Source: Actinopolyspora lacussalsi subsp. righensis (GTDB lineage: Bacteria; Actinomycetota; Actinomycetes; Mycobacteriales; Pseudonocardiaceae). Taken from it: DNA of 64,000 bases. The stretch is from assembly GCF_900116555.1 (NCBI RefSeq), contig NZ_FPAT01000016.1:1-64000 (forward strand). Direction: 5' to 3'. Below the pieces are notes generated by a model that saw only the letters and a program-made list of their open reading frames with translations, was not told the origin of the DNA and searched no databases. This document shows, in pieces, positions 23,802 to 34,307 of the stretch. Each line of letters begins with the position of its first letter. Positions within the stretch are counted from its first letter, which is position 1. The position numbers and the translations under genes were made by a program.

Positions 23802-24742
23802 TCTCCGGTCACTGCTCCCAGTGTCAGGCCGGTGACCAACCACCGGCGAACTGCCAGTCCCGCCAGCATCATCGGCACCACGACGAACGTGCCGATGGCG
23901 CACAGCTGTCCCCAGTCGATACCGGACTGCGTGACCAGCTGGCTGGCGGCTATCGGTAACGTCTGTGAGTGCGGGCCGCTGAACACGAGGGCGAACGCGT
24001 AGTCGTTCCAGGCGAACACCAGGCAGAGCACGAAGGTGGTCACCAGCCCGGACTTGGTCAGCGGCAACACCACGTGCCGGAAAGCCTGCCAGTTGGTGCA
24101 TCCCTCCACTCTGGCCGACTCCTCCAGTGCTCGCGGGACATCGGCGAAGAAGGCGCTCAGCAGCCAGATGGCGAAGGGCAGGTTGAAGGTCAGGTAGGCC
24201 AGTATCAGCCCCGGGACGGTGTCGATCAGCCCGACCTGGCGGAACATCAGGAACAGCGGAAGCACCACCGCGGCGATGGGCGCCATCCTGGTCGAGATGA
24301 TCCAGAACGACAGGTGCTTCTTGCCCCGCATCCCGCTGCGCGCGAGCCCGTAACCGGCCAGCGCTCCCAGGATCACCGAGAGCACCGCGGAGCCCCCGGC
24401 GGCGGCGACGCTGTGCCACAGGTAGGGCGCCAGTTCGTTGCCGCCGGTGAACAGCCCGGTGTAGTGCCGCAGGGTCGGGTCGAACAGCCAGCGCGGTTCG
24501 GCGGAGTTGATGGCCTCGCTCGGCTTGAGCGAGGACAGCACCATCCAGACCAGCGGGACGAGGGTCCACAGCAGTGCCAGGGCCAGGGCGATGCCGATCA
24601 CGATCCTGGTTCCGGTACCGGTTCGTTCCAGCGGACTCAGTCGTGAACCGCGGGTGCCCGCGGGTCCGCCACGGTTGTCGTCCGTTCCCCCGCCGGGGGC
24701 CGATGCGGCGCGGGAGTCCGCGGTGTCGACCACGCTGCTCAT
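23798..24742 (-). CDS. Carbohydrate ABC transporter permease, MalG type
   Basis: The 314-aa inner-membrane protein has about six predicted helices, starting IVIGIALALALLWTLVPLVW. The cytoplasmic EAA loop, DVPRALEESARVEGCTNWQA, would contact the ATPase. A Gly/Thr-rich N-terminal extension of about 45 residues precedes the first helix. The ATG at 24742 overlaps the stop of the MalF-type gene. With the partners on either side it forms a CUT1 importer for a sugar or polyol. Confidence 0.92.
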   Translation of the reverse strand: MSSVVDTADSRAASAPGGGTDDNRGGPAGTRGSRLSPLERTGTGTRIVIGIALALALLWTLVPLVWMVLSSLKPSEAINSAEPRWLFDPTLRHYTGLFTGGNELAPYLWHSVAAAGGSAVLSVILGALAGYGLARSGMRGKKHLSFWIISTRMAPIAAVVLPLFLMFRQVGLIDTVPGLILAYLTFNLPFAIWLLSAFFADVPRALEESARVEGCTNWQAFRHVVLPLTKSGLVTTFVLCLVFAWNDYAFALVFSGPHSQTLPIAASQLVTQSGIDWGQLCAIGTFVVVPMMLAGLAVRRWLVTGLTLGAVTGE

Positions 24743-25665
24743 CGGGCGAGCCCCTTCCTGTCCAACATGCGTACGAACGTTCGGGCGATCACGATGGAGG
24801 CCAGCAGCATGGCGAGCCCGATGACGGCGGCGTAGCCGAAGTCGAAGAACCGGAAGGCCGTCTCGTACAGCCGGACCGGAACTATCTTCGTGGCGTTGGC
24901 GGGTCCACCGTTGGTGGTGACCCAGATGATGTCGAAGTAGCGGATCGCGTCCATCGCCCTGATCAGCAGGGCCACCAGCAACACGTTGGAGATCGAGGGC
25001 AGCACGATGTGGCGCAGCGTCTGCCACCGTCCGGCCCCGTCGAGCGCCGCCGCCTCCCGCAGCGGAAGCGGCACCGAGGTGAGCCCCGCGAGCGTGATCA
25101 ACGCGATCAGCGGTGTCCACTCCCAGACGTCCATGGCCACCACGGCCGCGAACGCGGAGAAGGTTCCGCCGAGCACGTCCCCGCCGTAACCGAGCTGTTC
25201 CAGCAGCCAGCTGTAGAGACCGATCGTCGGATCGACGAGGAACCTGCCGAGCAGACCGACGAGCACCGGGGCGACGAACATGGGCAGCAGCAACATGCTC
25301 AGCACCAGGTTCCGGCCACGGATCAGGCGCCACACGCACAGCGCGAGCAGCACGCCGAGCACCATCTCCAGTCCCAGGGTCAGCACGAAGTACAGCGCGG
25401 TTCGCAGCCAGAACCAGCCCATCTCGGGGTCGGTGAAGAACCGCGCCCAGTTGCTCAGCCCGGCGAAGTCCAGGCTCAGCCCGCCGAGCAGATGAACCTC
25501 GGAGAAGCTCATCACGACGATGGTGACGAACGGCAGCACCGTCAGCGCGGCGAGCAGCGCGATCCCGGGTGCCATCATGCGCCCGGTGAATCCGATGCGG
25601 CGCCGTGGCGGCGCGGGCTCCGCCGGGCGGGCCGCCGTGGTGGGTGATTCGGTGTCGGTGGTCAT
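24739..25665 (-). CDS. Carbohydrate ABC transporter permease, MalF type
   Basis: The 308-aa product has six predicted membrane helices, beginning APGIALLAALTVLPFVTIVV. Its EAA loop is VPLPLREAAALDGAGRWQTL. The downstream TNGGPANATKIVPVRLYETA segment is typical of CUT1 permeases. The ATG at 25665 overlaps the stop of the solute-binding protein. It pairs with the MalG-type permease that follows. Confidence 0.92.
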   Translation of the reverse strand: MTTDTESPTTAARPAEPAPPRRRIGFTGRMMAPGIALLAALTVLPFVTIVVMSFSEVHLLGGLSLDFAGLSNWARFFTDPEMGWFWLRTALYFVLTLGLEMVLGVLLALCVWRLIRGRNLVLSMLLLPMFVAPVLVGLLGRFLVDPTIGLYSWLLEQLGYGGDVLGGTFSAFAAVVAMDVWEWTPLIALITLAGLTSVPLPLREAAALDGAGRWQTLRHIVLPSISNVLLVALLIRAMDAIRYFDIIWVTTNGGPANATKIVPVRLYETAFRFFDFGYAAVIGLAMLLASIVIARTFVRMLDRKGLAR

Positions 25666-27131
25666 CGCGCTGCCACCCACCCTCTGGAGACGATGCGGTC
25701 CACCTGCTCGGTCGTGTCGCGCATGGCTTGGGCCGAGGTGGCGTCACCGGCCAGCATCCGGGACAGCTCGGTGTAGATGGCGGTGTCGCACTCGCTCCAC
25801 ATCGGGATCTTCGGCCGCATGCCCGAGTACTCCGGTTGCCACGCCCGCCGCACCGCCGGAGCCGTGAGCATGGTGGGCATGTCGGTGGGCCGCTGCTGGG
25901 CAGCGCGTACTTCCGGCAGCTGGTAGATGGAACTCAGGGTGGGGGTGGCCCCACCGACCTCGCCGGTGAGGTTGCGCAGCTGGGTCCGCCGGGAGGTCGC
26001 CCAGTTCAGGAACAACCAGGCGGCCTTGCGTTCGTTGGGGGCGGTGTTGCCGTTGACGGCGATACCCGCGCCGCCGTACATGTTGGCGGACTTGACCGGA
26101 CCGCTCGGCAGGGCCGCGTAGCCCACCTTGCCGGGCAGCGCTCGTTCGTTGTCGGCGGCGAACTCGTGCCAGTTCGGACACATCGCCACCCTGCCCGCCG
26201 CGAAGGCGGCGCCCACACCGGTCCAGTCCCAGGTCCGTGAGGCCGGGTCGGCGACCGAGAGCAGGCGCCGGTAGAACTCCGCGGCCTCCAGTGCGGCATC
26301 GGAGTCCAGTTGGCAGGGCCCGGGGTCGACGGCGCCGTAGCGCCCGACCCGTTCCCCGTCGGGAAAGTACTGCCCGCCGTGGGCGAACAGCACGTTGGAG
26401 AAGTCGCACATCAGCGAGTCGTGCTGTTTGGCCTGGTGTCCGGTGCCGTAGGCGACCTCGTCGACGTTGTCGTTGAACCACTCGGCTATGCGGAAGTACT
26501 CCTCCCAGGTCCGTTGCGGTCCGGGGGTGGGATCGAATCCCAGATCGGCTGCCATGCGGTCGTGGTAGGTCTCGAACAGATCCTTTCGGTACTGCCAGAT
26601 CATCGTGGCGCAGTCGTAGGGCAGCGCCAGGACTCGTTCCCCGTCGCCGAAGCGCCCGGAAACGTCCATCTGCAGCGGAACGAACTCGTCGAACCGCGAG
26701 GTGTCTCCGGGCAGTGACGGATCTCCCGCGGGTTCCCGCAGATCGACCAGCCCCTCGGCGTAGGGCGCGAGCACCTGGTAGGAGTCGGCGTAGAGCACCT
26801 GGTACTGCGACTGGCCGGAAGCCAGGTCCAGCGCCACCTTCTGCACGAGGGCGGACAGTTCCAGGGTCACGATGTTGATGTGGATACCGGTCAGCTCGGT
26901 GAAGCGCTGCGCGTCGGCGGCGATGGCGCTGGTGGGTGCCGTGTTCTCCGAGACGAAGTTCAGGGTGCATCCGGCGAACTGCCGCCAGGGATCGGCCGTG
27001 TCGCGGCGTCGCACGTCCTGTCGAGTGGAACAACCACTCAGCACACCGCCACCGGCTATGGCGGCCCCTCCGGCGAGTGTTCCCGTCAGCAGACGTCTTC
27101 TGCTGACGGCCGCTGGTTTCGGATCGACCAT
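25662..27131 (-). CDS. Extracellular solute-binding lipoprotein (CUT1 family)
   Basis: This 489-aa protein is the binding component of the polyol or sugar importer, anchored outside the membrane. The N-terminus has a twin-arginine signal (SRRRLLTGTLAGG) ending in a lipobox LSGC, so Cys34 should be lipidated and export is by Tat. The mature part has family 1 solute-binding features: VSENTAPTSAIAADAQRFTE, QVLYADSYQVLAPYA and WLFLNWATSRR. It is the first gene of the polyol operon. A good -35/-10 pair lies about 41 nt upstream of the start. Confidence 0.92.
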   Translation of the reverse strand: MVDPKPAAVSRRRLLTGTLAGGAAIAGGGVLSGCSTRQDVRRRDTADPWRQFAGCTLNFVSENTAPTSAIAADAQRFTELTGIHINIVTLELSALVQKVALDLASGQSQYQVLYADSYQVLAPYAEGLVDLREPAGDPSLPGDTSRFDEFVPLQMDVSGRFGDGERVLALPYDCATMIWQYRKDLFETYHDRMAADLGFDPTPGPQRTWEEYFRIAEWFNDNVDEVAYGTGHQAKQHDSLMCDFSNVLFAHGGQYFPDGERVGRYGAVDPGPCQLDSDAALEAAEFYRRLLSVADPASRTWDWTGVGAAFAAGRVAMCPNWHEFAADNERALPGKVGYAALPSGPVKSANMYGGAGIAVNGNTAPNERKAAWLFLNWATSRRTQLRNLTGEVGGATPTLSSIYQLPEVRAAQQRPTDMPTMLTAPAVRRAWQPEYSGMRPKIPMWSECDTAIYTELSRMLAGDATSAQAMRDTTEQVDRIVSRGWVAAR

Positions 27132-27171
27132 GGGCTCTCCCGCTACTCACCCGTCCGTGTGACTGGAGTCA

Positions 27172-27200
27172 TTCTTAGCAGAGAGAACCCATCTTGTTAA
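27172..27200 (-). promoter_or_regulatory. Predicted promoter of the polyol ABC operon
   Basis: The minus strand has TTAACA (27200-27195), a 17-bp spacer, and TAAGAA (27177-27172). The -35 box sits inside the palindrome TGTTAACA (27195-27202), a likely operator position for the DeoR regulator. The remaining gap up to 27401 shows no other clear site. Confidence 0.6.
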
Positions 27201-27401
27201 CACTTTCTGCGGTATCTATTGGCAGACAGTTCTCCCAGCAGCTCTTGATCACCGGAAAGAGACCCGCACTCCCGCGGCCGTCCCGAGCGGCGGCGAAAGG
27301 CCGGGTTGATCGAGGAGCCGGGGTCCGGATCATGGGCCGCCTGCCGCTTCGACGGCGGATGCGGACACGGGTTCCCTGCTGTACGTAAAGTGCGGGTTCG
27401 G

Positions 27402-28028
27402 CTAGCGGGAGGAGGGTTGATCGGCCAGCGGGCCGGGTAGCGCGCCGGTCACGAGCACCTTCGCGGCCGCACGAGCGGCAGCCACGGCCGAGTCGTCATT
27501 CGCGACGGCGTAGCTGATGACGGCACCTTCGTGCAGGCTCAGCAGCTGCGTGGCGAGCGCCTCGACGTCGTTCCCGTCAGCCGCGCCCGCCTCGGTGAGC
27601 AGGTCGCGAAACAGGGCGCGTAACCACGTCTTCTCCGCGACGGCGATTCGCCTGCCGGGATGATCGGCGTCGGGCAGCTCGGCGAAGGCGTTGCTGAAGC
27701 CGCAGCCTCGAGTACTCGGCGCGAGCCATTCCGGGAGAGCGTCGAACGGCACCAGCACGCGGGCCACCGGGTCGGGCGGCGCGTCGCGGAGGCGAGCGGT
27801 GACCGTGTCGCGCCAACGCCGGTCCCGGGCCTCCAGATAGGCGGCGACGAGGTTGTCCTTCGAACCGAACCGGTCGTAGAGGGTCCGCTTGGTCACGCCG
27901 GATTCGGCGGCGATGGTGTCCACCCCGACGGCGTTGATGCCGCGCCAGTAGAACAGCTCCGAGGCGACGTCGAGGATCCGCCGCGCGCCGGGCGTCAACG
28001 ATTGTTCCGAGTGCGTGCCAGTGCTCAT
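27402..28028 (-). CDS. TetR/AcrR-family transcriptional regulator
   Basis: The 208-aa product has an N-terminal TetR helix-turn-helix: ARRILDVASELFYWRGINAV, then DTIAAESGVTKRTLYDRFGS. A ligand-binding helical domain follows, with the RGCGFSNAFAELPD segment seen in many family members. The ATG at 28028 has GGGGTGA just upstream; an in-frame ATG seven codons earlier is less likely. It is divergent from the alpha/beta hydrolase gene, and two similar inverted repeats lie between them. It probably represses both itself and the hydrolase. Confidence 0.9.
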   Translation of the reverse strand: MSTGTHSEQSLTPGARRILDVASELFYWRGINAVGVDTIAAESGVTKRTLYDRFGSKDNLVAAYLEARDRRWRDTVTARLRDAPPDPVARVLVPFDALPEWLAPSTRGCGFSNAFAELPDADHPGRRIAVAEKTWLRALFRDLLTEAGAADGNDVEALATQLLSLHEGAVISYAVANDDSAVAAARAAAKVLVTGALPGPLADQPSSR

Positions 28029-28039
28029 CGTCACCCCAA

Positions 28040-28068
28040 TTGACTTCACAGACCTGTGTACCTATAGT
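28040..28068 (+). promoter_or_regulatory. Promoter of the alpha/beta hydrolase gene
   Basis: TTGACT (28040-28045), a 17-bp spacer and TATAGT (28063-28068) make one of the best vegetative promoters in the window. The first TetR operator fills the spacer, so repressor binding would block RNA polymerase. Confidence 0.7.
28045..28060 (+). promoter_or_regulatory. TetR operator 1
   Basis: TTCACAGACCTGTGTA contains a perfect inverted repeat, CACAG-AC-CTGTG. It overlaps the promoter spacer of the hydrolase gene and lies 17 nt from the regulator's start codon. Confidence 0.7.
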
Positions 28069-28080
28069 CGTACCGGCAAC

Positions 28081-28096
28081 TTCACAGATCAGTGTA
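28081..28096 (+). promoter_or_regulatory. TetR operator 2
   Basis: TTCACAGATCAGTGTA repeats operator 1 with three differences, and its second arm carries one mismatch. It starts 36 bp after operator 1. The preceding AAC and ACT triplets extend the likeness. It sits just after the predicted transcription start of the hydrolase gene. Confidence 0.65.
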
Positions 28097-28108
28097 GGAG
28101 ATACAGCG

Positions 28109-28978
28109 ATGACCTGGTCACTGGACAACGAGTTCGAAACACCGGGCGGAATGATCCGGTGGACGGCACTGGGAAGCGGGGAGCCACTCGTGCTCGTGCA
28201 CGGCACCCCGTACTCGTCCTTCCTCTGGCGCGACCTCGCGCCCGCACTAGCCCGAACGCGGCGGGTCTACGCATTCGACCTGCTCGGCTTCGGCCGGTCC
28301 GAGCAACGCGAGGGACAGGACCTCAGCCTGGCCGCGCACGCCCGGAACCTGGCCCGGCTCCTCGAGCATTGGGAACTGTCGAGCCCCAGTGTCGTGGCGC
28401 ACGACATCGGTGGCGCGGTCACGTTGCGCAGCATGCTGCTGGAAGGGGCGAACTTCCGAGATCTCACACTGTTCGACGCCGTGAGCGGTGGCAAGTGGGA
28501 ACGCGGACTGTTCCAGCTCATCCTGGAACACGCCGAGGTGTTCCATCGGCTTCCGGGCTACGCCCACCGGGAGGTGGTCGCCGGTCACATGCGCCACGCC
28601 ACGAACCTCGGCTACCCGCCCGCGGTCCTCGACGCGTTCCTGGACCCCTGGCGCGGCGAAACCGGACAGGCCGCCTTCTACCGCCAGTACAGCCAGATCA
28701 AGCAGGAGCACACGGCGGCCTACGAGCACTTGCTCGGCGAGATCACCATCCCGACGCGCCTGATCTGGGGCACCGAGGACCGCATCCTCCCGCCGCACTA
28801 CGCGCGGTGGCTGCACGAGCGGATCCCGCACTCCGAGCTGCACTGGGTCGAAGGCGCGGGCCACGTGCTGCAGGAAGACGCACCGGCACAGCTGCTGGCC
28901 CAGCTCACCTCGCCCTTCGACAGCCCCTCGAACACCGCCGCGACCGCCGAGGAGGAACAGGACTCGAGCCGGCCGTAG
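28109..28978 (+). CDS. Alpha/beta hydrolase with aspartate nucleophile
   Basis: The 289-aa product has the oxyanion-hole motif LVLVHGTPYSSFLWRD and the nucleophile elbow VVAHDIGGAV, with Asp99 as nucleophile. The likely acid residue lies in WGTEDRILPP and the catalytic His in GAGHVLQED. An aspartate nucleophile places it with epoxide hydrolases and dehalogenases rather than esterases. No Trp follows the Asp, unlike typical haloalkane dehalogenases. The ATG at 28109 has AGGAG nine bases upstream; the frame open from 28040 crosses the promoter. The divergent TetR protein probably senses its substrate, which is unknown. Confidence 0.88.
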   Translation: MTWSLDNEFETPGGMIRWTALGSGEPLVLVHGTPYSSFLWRDLAPALARTRRVYAFDLLGFGRSEQREGQDLSLAAHARNLARLLEHWELSSPSVVAHDIGGAVTLRSMLLEGANFRDLTLFDAVSGGKWERGLFQLILEHAEVFHRLPGYAHREVVAGHMRHATNLGYPPAVLDAFLDPWRGETGQAAFYRQYSQIKQEHTAAYEHLLGEITIPTRLIWGTEDRILPPHYARWLHERIPHSELHWVEGAGHVLQEDAPAQLLAQLTSPFDSPSNTAATAEEEQDSSRP

Positions 28979-29033
28979 CCCCGGGTGTGCCCACGTTCGA
29001 CGTGCCCGGTGGTCACACCGGTCGAGCTTCCGT

Positions 29034-30586
<1,553 letters not shown>

Positions 30587-30651
30587 TCAACGGGCTCGTC
30601 CCGCATTGTCCCGTGTGCCGCCCTTTCCCCACGGGCAGGGGTACGTGCGGA

Positions 30652-31185
30652 TCACTCCACGATGGCACTACCGGTGTCGGTGCCGCCGATGCGGAGCAGC
30701 AGGTCGTCGACGATCTCGGCCGGGGACGACTCGTCGGTGTCGACCTCCCAGACGGCGACCTCACGGTAGAGCGGCAGTCGCTCCCGCAACAACGCCTGGA
30801 ACGTCGCCCTGGGATTCACACCGGTCAGCAACGGCCGGGGAGCGGACAGGCCGGTCCGACGAACCCCCTCGGCCAGGCCAACCGACAGGAACAGCACCGG
30901 GTGCCCCGCCAACAGCGACCGATTCCGGTCGGTCGTCACGGCTCCCCCACCCAGCGCGAGCACGCCCGAGTGCTCGGCCAGCGCGGCGGTCAGGGCACGT
31001 GTCTCCAGCTCCCGGAACGCGCGTTCCCCGTCATGGGTGAAGATCTCCGGTATGGTCCTGCCCGCCAGTTCCTCGACGTCCTCATCGGTGTCCCGGAACG
31101 GCACCCCGAGGCGTTCGGCGAGCGACTTCCCCACCTCGGTCTTGCCCGCCCCGGGTGGTCCGACGATCACCAGTCGCGGACTCAT
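30652..31185 (-). CDS. aroK: Shikimate kinase
   Basis: AroK phosphorylates shikimate at the 3-hydroxyl. The 177-aa product has the P-loop [14 protein letters not shown] and the shikimate-binding [29 protein letters not shown], with the conserved Arg, and [10 protein letters not shown] complete the active site. The lid region [20 protein letters not shown]-like is present. Its start overlaps the aroC stop by four bases. Confidence 0.95.
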   Translation of the reverse strand: MSPRLVIVGPPGAGKTEVGKSLAERLGVPFRDTDEDVEELAGRTIPEIFTHDGERAFRELETRALTAALAEHSGVLALGGGAVTTDRNRSLLAGHPVLFLSVGLAEGVRRTGLSAPRPLLTGVNPRATFQALLRERLPLYREVAVWEVDTDESSPAEIVDDLLLRIGGTDTGSAIVE

Positions 31186-32390
31186 GAGTTCTCCCCCCGG
31201 GATTCGGCGCGCTCGTGCAGTGCCGTGAGGTAGCCCCGCACGTTTCGCCGGGTCTCACCGATGGAGTCACCGCCGAACTTCTCGAGCACCGCTTCGGCCA
31301 GTACCAACGCCACCATGGTCTCGGCCACCACCGCCGCGCGGGGCACGGCCGTGATGTCGGAACGCTGGTGCATGGCCTGCGCCTGCTCACCGGTGCGCAC
31401 GTCGACGGTCGACAGCGCGCGGGGCAGGCTGGAGATCGGTTTCTTGGCGGCCCGCACGATCAACGGCTCCCCGTTGGTGATACCGCCTTCCAGCCCACCT
31501 GCCCGGTTACTGGCACGGTGCACCCAGTTCGGCCCGTGGGCGGGGTAGAGCTCGTCGTGGGCTGCGCTGCCCCTGCGGCGCGCGTTGGCGAAGGCCTCAC
31601 CGATCTCCACGCCCTTGACGGCCTGGATGCTCATCAGCGCCCGCGCCAGTTTGGAGTCGAGCTTGCGGTCCCAGTGGACGTGCGAACCCACCCCGGGCGG
31701 TAACCCGTAGGCGACCACCTCGACCACGCCGCCCAGCGTGTCACCCTCGGACTTGGCGGCCTCGACCTCGGCCATCATCCGTTCGGTGGCATGATCGCCG
31801 AAGGCCCGTACCGGGTTCTCGTCGATGGTGGGCAGGTCGGCGGCCGTGGGCAGCGTCTCGTGCGCTGCGTCCACGTCCCCCAGCGAGACGACGTGGCTGA
31901 CCAGCTCCACTCCCAGCAGCTGGTGCAGGAAGTGCCGCGCCACGGTTCCCACGGCCACTCGGGCGGCCGTTTCCCTGGCACTGGCGCGCTCCAGCACGGG
32001 CCGGGACTCGTCGAAGTCGTACTTCTGCATCCCGGGAAGATCGGCGTGACCCGGCCGTGGCCGGGTCAGTGGTTCGTTGCGGGCCAACGAGGCGAGCACC
32101 TCGGGATCGACCGGATCAGCGGCCATCACCTGCTGCCACTTGGGCCACTCGGTGTTGCCGATCCGCACGGCCACCGGGCTCCCCTGGGTGAGGCCGTGTC
32201 GGATGCCACCGATCACTTCCAGCTCGTCGGACTCGAAATTCATCCGAGGGCTACGTCCGAACCCGAGCTTGCGACGCTCGAGCTGGGCGTTGATGTCCTC
32301 GGTGGTGACCTCGACGCCGGCCACCATTCCTTCCAAAATCCCCACCAATGCGGGACCGTGTGATTCCCCGGCGGTCATCCAGCGCAGCAC
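31182..32390 (-). CDS. aroC: Chorismate synthase
   Basis: AroC makes chorismate from EPSP using reduced FMN. The 402-aa product begins [20 protein letters not shown], the conserved start. It has [37 protein letters not shown] with the catalytic His, and [20 protein letters not shown]. It is the first gene of the aro cluster here, and 103 nt separate it from the prepilin peptidase. Confidence 0.97.
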   Translation of the reverse strand: MLRWMTAGESHGPALVGILEGMVAGVEVTTEDINAQLERRKLGFGRSPRMNFESDELEVIGGIRHGLTQGSPVAVRIGNTEWPKWQQVMAADPVDPEVLASLARNEPLTRPRPGHADLPGMQKYDFDESRPVLERASARETAARVAVGTVARHFLHQLLGVELVSHVVSLGDVDAAHETLPTAADLPTIDENPVRAFGDHATERMMAEVEAAKSEGDTLGGVVEVVAYGLPPGVGSHVHWDRKLDSKLARALMSIQAVKGVEIGEAFANARRRGSAAHDELYPAHGPNWVHRASNRAGGLEGGITNGEPLIVRAAKKPISSLPRALSTVDVRTGEQAQAMHQRSDITAVPRAAVVAETMVALVLAEAVLEKFGGDSIGETRRNVRGYLTALHERAESRGENS

Positions 32391-32493
32391 GCCCGCGATC
32401 CTGCCACGGCGTGCCGCGTTACGGACAGCACGGGGTGAAAAGTACGTCGGGTTCCGAGGATCACCATCGTCTCAACCGGCGGGACGTCCGGGC

Positions 32494-33237
32494 TCAACCC
32501 GCTGGAGCTCCGGTGAGGGACAGCATGGGAAGAGACGAGGCGGGAAGCGCCGTGACCAACCAGGCCGGCAGCAGCATCGCCGGTCCGTGCGGTATCCGCC
32601 ACCGCAGGGTCAGGGCCGCGGCCAACAGGGTCAGCGACGCCGCGGCGAGCATCACGGCGGGCACGGCCAACGGATCCACCGCACCCAGCGGAAGACCGAG
32701 CACGCAGGCGAGTTTCACGTCGCCGGGACCGAGCATCGCGGGCCGGACCAGCCGCACCAGCGCGTAACAACCACCGAAGAGCAACGATCCCACCAGACCG
32801 CACCACAGTGCCGCACAACGCTGGGCCACCACTGACCAGTGGCACAGTACCGCCAGCAGTGGAACGAGGGCGGCGAACGTCAACCGGTCCGGCAACCGGG
32901 CAGCGATCAAGTCGCAGGTGGCGAGCGCGACACCGAACCAACCGACCAACATCGGAACCGGCAACCACCGGAGGTCGAGGCCGCCGTAGCACACGGCGGG
33001 GGCCAGCGAAGCCCACAGAACCGCCAGCGCCGCCCGGCACGGCAACACCCCTGTCGGTGTCGTGCCTCCCAACGCCCGGGCGGCGAGACGAGCGCACTCC
33101 GCGCCGCAGGACCACCCCAGTGGGAAGAGCACTCCGACCGCCAGGGAAACCGGTAGCGGAGCGGCGAGCGAACCGTCGAACACATCAGCAGCGTCGGCGC
33201 CTTCTCCCCGACGCGCACGCGAGTACGACGATGTCAC
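32494..33237 (-). CDS. A24-family prepilin peptidase-like membrane protein
   Basis: The 247-aa polytopic membrane protein has the two catalytic aspartate motifs of type IV prepilin peptidases: CDLIAARLPDRLT near residue 109 and GPGDVKLACVLGLPLG near residue 172. The N-terminal methylase domain is absent, as in other short actinobacterial forms. About seven hydrophobic segments are visible. A homologue lies between aroC and aroE in mycobacteria, so its place here is conserved. No pilin or Flp/Tad gene is in the window, so its substrate is unknown. Confidence 0.85.
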   Translation of the reverse strand: MTSSYSRARRGEGADAADVFDGSLAAPLPVSLAVGVLFPLGWSCGAECARLAARALGGTTPTGVLPCRAALAVLWASLAPAVCYGGLDLRWLPVPMLVGWFGVALATCDLIAARLPDRLTFAALVPLLAVLCHWSVVAQRCAALWCGLVGSLLFGGCYALVRLVRPAMLGPGDVKLACVLGLPLGAVDPLAVPAVMLAAASLTLLAAALTLRWRIPHGPAMLLPAWLVTALPASSLPMLSLTGAPAG

Positions 33238-33312
33238 CGGCGTGTCGGGAACCGCGACCGCCGAATCGGCCGCGACTCCCGACTCACGAACGGCGACAGC
33301 GTACGGAGCACA

Positions 33313-33768
33313 TCACGAGTCCACGGTGAACAGCGGGTCTCCGTGATTGACCCGCACGTCGTCGGCCATGTCCGACAACGCGTCCTGCCCGGTCTGGAGT
33401 GCCACCACGGGACACACCGAGGAGTAGCCCTGCTGTTCGACCTCGGTGGGGTTCCAGGTCACGACCGGGCTACCTGCCGTGACACGTTCCCCCTTGGCCA
33501 CGTGCAACGTGAAGCCCGCACCTTCTAGCTTGACGGTGTCGATCCCCAGGTGCACCAGCACGGCCTTGTCGTCGTCGATGGAAATGACGAAGGCGTGCGG
33601 GTGCAGAGTCGCCAGGATGCCTTCCACCGGCGCCACGGCCTGCGACTCTCCACCGCTCGGTTTGACCGCCACGCCGGAGCCGACCATCGACTGGGAGAAA
33701 ACGGGGTCCGGTACCTCGCTCATCGGGGCCACCAGCCCCGTCACCGGACTGAGCACTTGAACACTCAC
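33313..33768 (-). CDS. crr: PTS glucose-type EIIA component (Crr-like)
   Basis: EIIA passes phosphate from HPr to EIIB. The 151-aa product has the two active-site histidines at the standard 15-residue spacing: His58 in TLHPHAFVISI and His73 in VLVHLGIDTVKL, the expected phosphorylated one. VAPVEGILATL and GDPLFTVDS-like ends fit the family. Its start overlaps the EIIB stop by four bases, so the two are coupled. It is divergent from EIIC. Confidence 0.93.
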   Translation of the reverse strand: MSVQVLSPVTGLVAPMSEVPDPVFSQSMVGSGVAVKPSGGESQAVAPVEGILATLHPHAFVISIDDDKAVLVHLGIDTVKLEGAGFTLHVAKGERVTAGSPVVTWNPTEVEQQGYSSVCPVVALQTGQDALSDMADDVRVNHGDPLFTVDS

Positions 33769-34001
33769 AACAAATCCTCGATATCGCTCGCGATGGTGTC
33801 CGCCTCCGGCCCCACCACGACTTGGACAACCGTGCCCTGCTGCATAACGCCGTGCGCACCCGCCTTCTTCAACGCGGGCTCGTCGACCTTGGCGCCGTCC
33901 TCCAGCTCACAACGCAGTCGCGTAATGCACGGCTCGATCTCGACGACGTTGCCCTGACCGCCCAGCGCGGCCAGGATCGCCGAAGCCTTGTCATCAGCCA
34001 C
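33765..34001 (-). CDS. PTS glucose-family EIIB component
   Basis: The 78-aa domain protein carries the phosphocysteine site IEPCITRLRCELED, with Cys25 as the acceptor. It transfers phosphate from EIIA to the incoming sugar at EIIC. The rest (VDEPALKKAGAHGVMQQGTV) matches free-standing actinobacterial EIIB proteins of the N-acetylglucosamine system (NagF-like). It starts the minus-strand EIIB-EIIA pair, divergent from EIIC over 306 nt. Confidence 0.9.
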   Translation of the reverse strand: MADDKASAILAALGGQGNVVEIEPCITRLRCELEDGAKVDEPALKKAGAHGVMQQGTVVQVVVGPEADTIASDIEDLL

Positions 34002-34107
34002 CGAAATCCTCCACTCTCGATCACTCGCACATCGAGTGTCCCCACACAGCTAACCACGTCGCCCCGGGCACGTCCGATGTCGAACCGGCAACGAATCGGC
34101 CACCCGC

Positions 34108-34137
34108 TTGACACCTGTTCACCCGGAAGCGCAAGGT
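34108..34137 (+). promoter_or_regulatory. Candidate promoter of the PTS EIIC gene
   Basis: TTGACA (34108-34113) is followed after 18 bp by CAAGGT (34132-34137), a weak -10. The DasR-like site lies just downstream, near the expected start of transcription. The minus-strand promoter of EIIB was not resolved. Confidence 0.4.
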
Positions 34138-34144
34138 TCCCTCC

Positions 34145-34160
34145 AACTGGTTTAGACCTT
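34145..34160 (+). promoter_or_regulatory. DasR-like operator (dre)
   Basis: AACTGGTTTAGACCTT closely matches the DasR-responsive element consensus (A/C)CTGGTCTAGACCA-type, with the near-palindromic core GGTTTAGACC. In Streptomyces such sites control N-acetylglucosamine uptake and release by glucosamine 6-phosphate. It lies in the divergent promoter region of the PTS genes, so it could control both directions. Confidence 0.65.
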
Positions 34161-34307
34161 ACCGTACCAACAGTCTGGCGAAGGTACGAGTGATTCGGCG
34201 GACAGTAAGCGACAGGTGATCCCACCCCGACCGGGAACACCGGGTCGAACTGGCCGCGACGTGTCGAAACCGTTCCAACGCACCGGTGTGTATCCAGGAG
34301 GTACTCG

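Noticed and set aside
22800-24569. 600-codon fused dehydrogenase-permease frame
   Set aside because: The upstream part is a shadow of the permease gene. The dehydrogenase starts at 23801 with an ATGA overlap.
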